Below are positions 54,996 to 64,000 of a DNA stretch of 64,000 nt, piece by piece. Each line of letters opens with the position of its first letter. The first letter of the stretch is position 1. The notes under the pieces are model-generated. The model saw nothing but the letters and a program-made list of their open reading frames with translations. It was not told where the DNA came from and did not search any database. This stretch comes from Bolinopsis microptera. Its lineage: Eukaryota > Ctenophora > Tentaculata > Lobata > Bolinopsidae. Location of the stretch: positions 14,927,675 through 14,991,674 of the forward strand of contig NC_087076.1 in the NCBI RefSeq assembly GCF_026151205.1. Direction: 5' to 3'. A program made the position numbers and the translations under genes.

Positions 54996-57900
54996 AGCTT
55001 TCAGTTTCTGTTTCATTATCTTAAAATTTATTCCGCTTTTATTTTTATTCCAATCTACAGTTATTCTCGATTCCTTGCTAGCAGTCCGGTTAATTTAGTA
55101 CCTTTAGTGGGTCTCATTTAATCATTAGCTCTAATTAAAGAACCTCTCACCCTCTCTTATAACTTTATTATTTTTATATTTTTACTACACTTACTAACAC
55201 GTGTGCATTACAAAGGAGCAATTGTTTGCGGAGGCATTCTAGAACGGTATATATTTTAGCTTTCAGTTTCTGTTTCATTATCTTAAAATTTATTCCGCTT
55301 TTATTTTTATTCCAATCTACAGTTATTCTCGATTCCTTGCTAGCAGTCCGGTTAATTTAGTACCTTTAGTGGGTCTCATTTAATCATTAGCTCTAATTAA
55401 AGAACCTCTCACCCTCTCTTATAACTTTATTATTTTTATATTTTTACTACACTTACTAACACGTGTGCATTACAAAGGAGCAATTGTTTGCGGAGGCATT
55501 CTAGAACGGTATATATTTTAGCTTTCAGTTTCTGTTTCATTATCTTAAAATTTATTCCGCTTTTATTTTTATTCCAATCTACAGTTATTCTCGATTCCTT
55601 GCTAGCAGTCCGGTTAATTTAGTACCTTTAGTGGGTCTCATTTAATCATTAGCTCTAATTAAAGAACCTCTCACCCTCTCTTATAACTTTATTATTTTTA
55701 TATTTTTACTACACTTACTAACACGTGTGCATTACAAAGGAGCAATTGTTTGCGGAGGCATTCTAGAACGGTATATATTTTAGCTTTCAGTTTCTGTTTC
55801 ATTATCTTAAAATTTATTCCGCTTTTATTTTTATTCCAATCTACAGTTATTCTCGATTCCTTGCTAGCAGTCCGGTTAATTTAGTACCTTTAGTGGGTCT
55901 CATTTAATCATTAGCTCTAATTAAAGAACCTCTCACCCTCTCTTATAACTTTATTATTTTTATATTTTTACTACACTTACTAACACGTGTGCATTACAAA
56001 GGAGCAATTGTTTGCGGAGGCATTCTAGAACGGTATATATTTTAGCTTTCAGTTTCTGTTTCATTATCTTAAAATTTATTCCGCTTTTATTTTTATTCCA
56101 ATCTACAGTTATTCTCGATTCCTTGCTAGCAGTCCGGTTAATTTAGTACCTTTAGTGGGTCTCATTTAATCATTAGCTCTAATTAAAGAACCTCTCACCC
56201 TCTCTTATAACTTTATTATTTTTATATTTTTACTACACTTACTAACACGTGTGCATTACAAAGGAGCAATTGTTTGCGGAGGCATTCTAGAACGGTATAT
56301 ATTTTAGCTTTCAGTTTCTGTTTCATTATCTTAAAATTTATTCCGCTTTTATTTTTATTCCAATCTACAGTTATTCTCGATTCCTTGCTAGCAGTCCGGT
56401 TAATTTAGTACCTTTAGTGGGTCTCATTTAATCATTAGCTCTAATTAAAGAACCTCTCACCCTCTCTTATAACTTTATTATTTTTATATTTTTACTACAC
56501 TTACTAACACGTGTGCATTACAAAGGAGCAATTGTTTGCGGAGGCATTCTAGAACGGTATATATTTTAGCTTTCAGTTTCTGTTTCATTATCTTAAAATT
56601 TATTCCGCTTTTATTTTTATTCCAATCTACAGTTATTCTCGATTCCTTGCTAGCAGTCCGGTTAATTTAGTACCTTTAGTGGGTCTCATTTAATCATTAG
56701 CTCTAATTAAAGAACCTCTCACCCTCTCTTATAACTTTATTATTTTTATATTTTTACTACACTTACTAACACGTGTGCATTACAAAGGAGCAATTGTTTG
56801 CGGAGGCATTCTAGAACGGTATATATTTTAGCTTTCAGTTTCTGTTTCATTATCTTAAAATTTATTCCGCTTTTATTTTTATTCCAATCTACAGTTATTC
56901 TCGATTCCTTGCTAGCAGTCCGGTTAATTTAGTACCTTTAGTGGGTCTCATTTAATCATTAGCTCTAATTAAAGAACCTCTCACCCTCTCTTATAACTTT
57001 ATTATTTTTATATTTTTACTACACTTACTAACACGTGTGCATTACAAAGGAGCAATTGTTTGCGGAGGCATTCTAGAACGGTATATATTTTAGCTTTCAG
57101 TTTCTGTTTCATTATCTTAAAATTTATTCCGCTTTTATTTTTATTCCAATCTACAGTTATTCTCGATTCCTTGCTAGCAGTCCGGTTAATTTAGTACCTT
57201 TAGTGGGTCTCATTTAATCATTAGCTCTAATTAAAGAACCTCTCACCCTCTCTTATAACTTTATTATTTTTATATTTTTACTACACTTACTAACACGTGT
57301 GCATTACAAAGGAGCAATTGTTTGCGGAGGCATTCTAGAACGGTATATATTTTAGCTTTCAGTTTCTGTTTCATTATCTTAAAATTTATTCCGCTTTTAT
57401 TTTTATTCCAATCTACAGTTATTCTCGATTCCTTGCTAGCAGTCCGGTTAATTTAGTACCTTTAGTGGGTCTCATTTAATCATTAGCTCTAATTAAAGAA
57501 CCTCTCACCCTCTCTTATAACTTTATTATTTTTATATTTTTACTACACTTACTAACACGTGTGCATTACAAAGGAGCAATTGTTTGCGGAGGCATTCTAG
57601 AACGGTATATATTTTAGCTTTCAGTTTCTGTTTCATTATCTTAAAATTTATTCCGCTTTTATTTTTATTCCAATCTACAGTTATTCTCGATTCCTTGCTA
57701 GCAGTCCGGTTAATTTAGTACCTTTAGTGGGTCTCATTTAATCATTAGCTCTAATTAAAGAACCTCTCACCCTCTCTTATAACTTTATTATTTTTATATT
57801 TTTACTACACTTACTAACACGTGTGCATTACAAAGGAGCAATTGTTTGCGGAGGCATTCTAGAACGGTATATATTTTAGCTTTCAGTTTCTGTTTCATTA

Positions 57901-60900
57901 TCTTAAAATTTATTCCGCTTTTATTTTTATTCCAATCTACAGTTATTCTCGATTCCTTGCTAGCAGTCCGGTTAATTTAGTACCTTTAGTGGGTCTCATT
58001 TAATCATTAGCTCTAATTAAAGAACCTCTCACCCTCTCTTATAACTTTATTATTTTTATATTTTTACTACACTTACTAACACGTGTGCATTACAAAGGAG
58101 CAATTGTTTGCGGAGGCATTCTAGAACGGTATATATTTTAGCTTTCAGTTTCTGTTTCATTATCTTAAAATTTATTCCGCTTTTATTTTTATTCCAATCT
58201 ACAGTTATTCTCGATTCCTTGCTAGCAGTCCGGTTAATTTAGTACCTTTAGTGGGTCTCATTTAATCATTAGCTCTAATTAAAGAACCTCTCACCCTCTC
58301 TTATAACTTTATTATTTTTATATTTTTACTACACTTACTAACACGTGTGCATTACAAAGGAGCAATTGTTTGCGGAGGCATTCTAGAACGGTATATATTT
58401 TAGCTTTCAGTTTCTGTTTCATTATCTTAAAATTTATTCCGCTTTTATTTTTATTCCAATCTACAGTTATTCTCGATTCCTTGCTAGCAGTCCGGTTAAT
58501 TTAGTACCTTTAGTGGGTCTCATTTAATCATTAGCTCTAATTAAAGAACCTCTCACCCTCTCTTATAACTTTATTATTTTTATATTTTTACTACACTTAC
58601 TAACACGTGTGCATTACAAAGGAGCAATTGTTTGCGGAGGCATTCTAGAACGGTATATATTTTAGCTTTCAGTTTCTGTTTCATTATCTTAAAATTTATT
58701 CCGCTTTTATTTTTATTCCAATCTACAGTTATTCTCGATTCCTTGCTAGCAGTCCGGTTAATTTAGTACCTTTAGTGGGTCTCATTTAATCATTAGCTCT
58801 AATTAAAGAACCTCTCACCCTCTCTTATAACTTTATTATTTTTATATTTTTACTACACTTACTAACACGTGTGCATTACAAAGGAGCAATTATTTGCGGA
58901 GGCATTCTAGAACGGTATATATTTTAGCTTTCAGTTTCTGTTTCATTATCTTAAAATTTATTCCGCTTTTATTTTTATTCCAATCTACAGTTATTCTCGA
59001 TTCCTTGCTAGCAGTCCGGTTAATTTAGTACCTTTAGTGGGTCTCATTTAATCATTAGCTCTAATTAAAGAACCTCTCACCCTCTCTTATAACTTTATTA
59101 TTTTTATATTTTTACTACACTTACTAACACGTGTGCATTACAAAGGAGCAATTGTTTGCGGAGGCATTCTAGAACGGTATATATTTTAGCTTTCAGTTTC
59201 TGTTTCATTATCTTAAAATTTATTCCGCTTTTATTTTTATTCCAATCTACAGTTATTCTCGATTCCTTGCTAGCAGTCCGGTTAATTTAGTACCTTTAGT
59301 GGGTCTCATTTAATCATTAGCTCTAATTAAAGAACCTCTCACCCTCTCTTATAACTTTATTATTTTTATATTTTTACTACACTTACTAACACGTGTGCAT
59401 TACAAAGGAGCAATTGTTTGCGGAGGCATTCTAGAACGGTATATATTTTAGCTTTCAGTTTCTGTTTCATTATCTTAAAATTTATTCCGCTTTTATTTTT
59501 ATTCCAATCTACAGTTATTCTCGATTCCTTGCTAGCAGTCCGGTTAATTTAGTACCTTTAGTGGGTCTCATTTAATCATTAGCTCTAATTAAAGAACCTC
59601 TCACCCTCTCTTATAACTTTATTATTTTTATATTTTTACTACACTTACTAACACGTGTGCATTACAAAGGAGCAATTGTTTGCGGAGGCATTCTAGAACG
59701 GTATATATTTTAGCTTTCAGTTTCTGTTTCATTATCTTAAAATTTATTCCGCTTTTATTTTTATTCCAATCTACAGTTATTCTCGATTCCTTGCTAGCAG
59801 TCCGGTTAATTTAGTACCTTTAGTGGGTCTCATTTAATCATTAGCTCTAATTAAAGAACCTCTCACCCTCTCTTATAACTTTATTATTTTTATATTTTTA
59901 CTACACTTACTAACACGTGTGCATTACAAAGGAGCAATTGTTTGCGGAGGCATTCTAGAACGGTATATATTTTAGCTTTCAGTTTCTGTTTCATTATCTT
60001 AAAATTTATTCCGCTTTTATTTTTATTCCAATCTACAGTTATTCTCGATTCCTTGCTAGCAGTCCGGTTAATTTAGTACCTTTAGTGGGTCTCATTTAAT
60101 CATTAGCTCTAATTAAAGAACCTCTCACCCTCTCTTATAACTTTATTATTTTTATATTTTTACTACACTTACTAACACGTGTGCATTACAAAGGAGCAAT
60201 TGTTTGCGGAGGCATTCTAGAACGGTATATATTTTAGCTTTCAGTTTCTGTTTCATTATCTTAAAATTTATTCCGCTTTTATTTTTATTCCAATCTACAG
60301 TTATTCTCGATTCCTTGCTAGCAGTCCGGTTAATTTAGTACCTTTAGTGGGTCTCATTTAATCATTAGCTCTAATTAAAGAACCTCTCACCCTCTCTTAT
60401 AACTTTATTATTTTTATATTTTTACTACACTTACTAACACGTGTGCATTACAAAGGAGCAATTGTTTGCGGAGGCATTCTAGAACGGTATATATTTTAGC
60501 TTTCAGTTTCTGTTTCATTATCTTAAAATTTATTCCGCTTTTATTTTTATTCCAATCTACAGTTATTCTCGATTCCTTGCTAGCAGTCCGGTTAATTTAG
60601 TACCTTTAGTGGGTCTCATTTAATCATTAGCTCTAATTAAAGAACCTCTCACCCTCTCTTATAACTTTATTATTTTTATATTTTTACTACACTTACTAAC
60701 ACGTGTGCATTACAAAGGAGCAATTATTTGCGGAGGCATTCTAGAACGGTATATATTTTAGCTTTCAGTTTCTGTTTCATTATCTTAAAATTTATTCCGC
60801 TTTTATTTTTATTCCAATCTACAGTTATTCTCGATTCCTTGCTAGCAGTCCGGTTAATTTAGTACCTTTAGTGGGTCTCATTTAATCATTAGCTCTAATT

Positions 60901-61182
60901 AAAGAACCTCTCACCCTCTCTTATAACTTTATTATTTTTATATTTTTACTACACTTACTAACACGTGTGCATTACAAAGGAGCAATTGTTTGCGGAGGCA
61001 TTCTAGAACGGTATATATTTTAGCTTTCAGTTTCTGTTTCATTATCTTAAAATTTATTCCGCTTTTATTTTTATTCCAATCTACAGTTATTCTCGATTCC
61101 TTGCTAGCAGTCCGGTTAATTTAGTACCTTTAGTGGGTCTCATTTAATCATTAGCTCTAATTAAAGAACCTCTCACCCTCTC
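54996..61182. repeat. 262-bp tandem repeat array, 23.6 units
   Basis: The unit starts AGCTTTCAGTTTCTGTTTCA at 54996, 55258, 55520 and every 262 bp to 61022, with the last unit cut after 161 bp at CTCTCACCCTCTC (61182). Units appear identical except for a G-to-A change in CAATTGTTTGCGG at 58892 and 60726. Each unit has stops in all frames and contains an ACACGTGTGCAT segment. The array begins 99 bp after the stop of the RLE retroelement ORF, so it may lie in or have grown from that element's 3' UTR. Confidence 0.97.
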
Positions 61183-61680
61183 AGAAAACTCCGTTTGGAG
61201 ATATTCCTTATTACGCTCTAAGTTATTAATTTTCCTTGTGTTTGAATCCTGTCACTTTTTAACTGTTTTTAGTCTTTGTTATTTTCGGCCGATTTTTGCA
61301 CTTTTACACTGGGTCATCTTCATAATTTCTGGGATTGAGACGACTTATATCAGCATTTAAGGAAGAGTTTGCTTGTCTGACTTACTTCATTAGACACTTC
61401 TGGTCAAGAACTGAACAAGAACCACATTCGAAAACTGGAACATCTGAATGACTCCGCAACCCAGGAATCAACTACTCAGTTATTATCGCTCAATAATCGG
61501 TTTGGTATCGACGTTACATACTTTATTATTTTTTTTAAAAAGCTGATTTTAGAAACCAGGGAATTAAAGTTACCCTCCTAAGGCTAACATTAAATCGCAG
61601 ATTTTATTTATATATATCACTTTTTTGTTCTTTCTTTTCCTTCAAAACATTCCAGTACATTGTGCAGAAAGTTGGAGATG
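61183..61680. other. Unique sequence after the array
   Basis: It may be the remaining 3' UTR of the retroelement. No gene or clear poly(A) tail was seen. Confidence 0.35.
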
Positions 61681-61850
61681 AAGCCGTAGTACGTACATGT
61701 AGCATTGCACTGGATCGAACTTGCAGAGTGTGGTTTCCTCCAGTCTGCGCCGCGCGCTTATAATTATATAAACATATGCGGCGCAGATCGACTGGAGGAG
61801 ATTGCACTGTGTAGGCTCCGGTGTAATGTGATATGTATGTACTACGGCTT
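61681..61850. mobile_element. Foldback MITE, 170 bp
   Basis: AAGCCGTAGTACGTACATGT at the left and its inverse at the right end at ACTACGGCTT. Pairing resumes in the centre as CCTCCAGTC..TGCGCCGC with GCGGCGCA..GACTGGAGG around an AT-rich loop. A minus-strand frame here is not supported. Confidence 0.75.
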
Positions 61851-62656
61851 TACAAATTTTGGAAGCATGTAGGGATATATATCTGATACCAATCGTATAT
61901 ACTAAAAATACTCTAGCACAATTGTAACTGCAGTTTTACAGAACTCTAAATGCTTAATGAACACTCTTGCAGGTACCACCCGTATTCACACTCAGACCTG
62001 AGTTTAGTCATTTTCCGATACGAGATTGGGGACGGGTTCTATAAACAAACAAACAAACAAACAATTTCGTTTCCCAAAAAAAATATCTTTATGAAGGAGC
62101 AAGCTAGAAAAACTTTCCGGTAGATTTTCAGAATGCTTGAACAATTATCTAAGGTGAAAATTTCCTCAGATTTTGAATAAAATTGCATCTTAATGGTTTA
62201 AAATTAATTTTAAAAGTTATTACTTTGTCAAAAATCAAGTTTTAAAAACGGTTAACTTGATGACGTCATCAAGGGGTGTTTATGACGTCAAATAATTTTT
62301 TTATACAATGTAAACTAAAGTGTAAACAATTATTTGCAAGACCTGTGGTCGGAAATGGCTGTATCTTTTATAGGTACAAATCTACAGACACCTGAATGTA
62401 GCCTATAATTGACTGGCAAAGCGTCTATCCCTGAATATAATATGTATGTATGTATGTATCACGACAATCTGTCGTAAAACAGGGGTTCTAGAAAACCCAT
62501 TTCCCGATGCTCCTGAAACTTGAAACTTTTTTTGCAATCGATTTGGTCAACGTCTAGACGTCCTAAAAAATTTCAGATCTCTAACTCAATTTTAACATGG
62601 TTTTTAAGGCACCTGAATATGGCGATTTTGGGTTTTTTACCGAATTTCGTATAACA

Positions 62657-62981
62657 GTGCTGGCGAGTATTTTATGCAAATTCCTTAAAAATCTCAACAT
62701 AACTATTTTTTATTCCTGTCATCTTTGACATCAAATTAGAATGTTTTGAACTAAAAATAAATCTGTCGAACTAGGTACTTCCGATGAGTCTTAATGCCTG
62801 AAAAACTCCTGCCGGAGGCGGCGGCCTTCGGCCGCCGCCTCCGGCCGGAGTGCACGCTTCGCGTGCACGAAAGAGGCTTGTAACGTGTACCAAAGGGGTA
62901 TAATAGTAAAGGGGGTATAATAGTAAATGGGGTACATAGTATACCCACAATAAATGCAACGGTCGTGCTTGCCAGCACTGT
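62657..62981. mobile_element. MITE with CAGTGCTGGC termini and two GC-rich TTC-loop hairpins
   Basis: Ends CAGTGCTGGCGAG and CTTGCCAGCACTG are inverted. The interior has a perfect 16-bp GC stem with a TTC loop (62811-62845) and an 8-bp stem with the same loop (62850-62868). CAGTG-type ends suggest hAT, but no matching 8-bp target duplication was found. Frames on the minus strand are not supported. Confidence 0.6.
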
Positions 62982-63704
62982 GATATTAAGGAAACTGTTA
63001 ATGGTGTAGTTAAATTTAATTGAACTTAACTGTTGAACACTCAGATAGTTTCCTTTCCATGAAAAGAGCAGTTTGTAAATTGTCTTACTAAGATCTAGGT
63101 AGGAATGTACTTCCTAGTTTTTGCTTCAAGTTCGTAGCTTTAATATTTAAGAAGTTGGCTTAAAAACTTTTCTTTGTTACGAATTTTGTACTTTAGTGTT
63201 GTCACTTGTCATACTCATACTCATAATGTCCTATAGTTATACCTCGATATAACTATAAGCTCTTTCACTTTGATGATAAAATCAATTGTCGTAATACTAT
63301 AATACATTCGATGTTTGAGCTCTAAAACATATTCGACAAAAGTGAAGGTCCAGTTCAGTGGCGCTATAATTATATATGTTAACTAGAAATCCGCTAACGA
63401 GAAAATGTACAATCACAAATCAGGTACATTCTAATTTCTAGTTCTCTCCTAATTCATCTAGCAGTAGCTCCATACCGTAAGTGTAGATGTAAAAAGTATG
63501 AATTTTCAACTCCAATTTCGAGCTGAAATTTGAAACTGGTTTCGTACCGGAGGGTCATTTTTGTGTTCTTATGGCTACATGCCATAATATGCGCTCTTGC
63601 TAAATCGCTAGACCAATTTTAAAATATAAAAACAATCTGACACTGATTACGAATCACCCCCTGTTATATGACGTAGGATGAAAGCTTCCGTAATTACTGG
63701 TAAC

Positions 63705-64000
63705 AGTTAAGTAAATCATTACCCAGCAGACCTTACTGGCCGGCGATATTACTACAGGTGATCGCCTCTTCACAGCTAGCTTGTTGAACTCCGCGCGCAC
63801 TCGTTAGTTCATTGCATTTGCACGCTTCAATTATTCCAAGAATGCAATTGCATCACGTACCACGTGATACGATTCAGCCAATCAGAGAACAAGAATCCGC
63901 AAAGTTAACGCTGCGCAGTTTTATAAGGCCTAAAATATGACTTTTCGCGATAATTCAAAATCTACATTGTTTTGAATTGTGCTCCTAGTCCTAGGGAGCT
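63705..64000 (-). repeat. Dispersed repeat R, inverted copy, cut by window end
   Basis: Inverse of 19820-20125: CCCAGCAGACCTTACTGG, TCATTGCATTTGCACGCTTC, TCAGAGAACAAGAATCCGCA and CTTTTCGCGATAATTCAAAA in order. Several small indels separate the copies. The window ends inside or at the edge of the repeat. Confidence 0.7.

Noticed and set aside
54996-61182. CRISPR-like array
   Set aside because: Units are contiguous 262-bp copies with no unique spacers, in an animal genome.
62751-62978. Minus-strand frames rich in Arg/Pro/Ala
   Set aside because: They are read through GC-rich hairpins of a small foldback element.

Overview
The window is animal nuclear DNA: AT-rich, with split genes, GT-AG introns and dense transposon relics. 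The best gene is an intron-rich plasma-membrane calcium ATPase. The repeats include two kinds of non-LTR retroelement, a pogo/Tigger-like DNA transposon and many foldback elements, which fits an invertebrate. A cnidarian, ctenophore or sponge is plausible, but the sequence alone does not fix the lineage. I saw no tRNA, rRNA or CRISPR array.

Layout, left: at 1-755 (minus) lies the 5' part of a spliced gene for a secreted protein, running off the left edge. At 3434-4807 (plus) is a secreted, lysine-tailed protein with a degenerate SRCR-like domain. A pogo/Tigger-type DNA transposon (5182-6081) follows, then a deletion-riddled second copy of it and its flank (about 6583-7640). At 8590-9273 (minus) is a two-exon gene for a 148-residue secreted protein with two helical repeats and a Lys/Gly tail. 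From 10 to 20 kb there are LINE remnants, including two copies of one ORF1 whose 5' ends match, and an MFS transporter of the SV2/SVOP type on the minus strand (14317-15577), broken by one extra base in a homopolymer. From 20 to 28 kb the sequence is nearly all repeats: TA-flanked transposons, foldback elements, a (TACAAG)n tract and a 738-bp near-palindrome flanked by TTAA.

Right half: a complete plasma-membrane Ca2+-ATPase gene (29430-50105, plus) can be read as 14 coding exons giving 1142 residues. It has a 21-nt microexon in the first cytosolic loop, an exon junction inside the calmodulin-binding helix and a C-terminal PDZ ligand. Its introns hold a poly-G-ended foldback element, a 480-bp GA tract, a (TGTGGG)n tract, and a striking excess of CRE palindromes and E-boxes, including a 41-bp-period CCAAT/E-box array. 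Downstream are a 153-bp-arm inverted repeat (52318-52844), the C-terminal half of an RLE-type non-LTR retroelement (intact 435-codon frame), and, 99 bp after its stop, a 262-bp satellite-like array of 23.6 almost identical units (54996-61182). Foldback elements and a repeat shared with the 20-kb region close the window.

The cellular genes do not form one evident pathway: a Ca2+ export pump, a membrane transporter and three secreted proteins. The points most worth a second look are the 262-bp array joined to the RLE element, the short spliced secreted genes, the CRE/E-box enrichment in the pump introns, and the noisy tandem duplication, which may be an assembly error.
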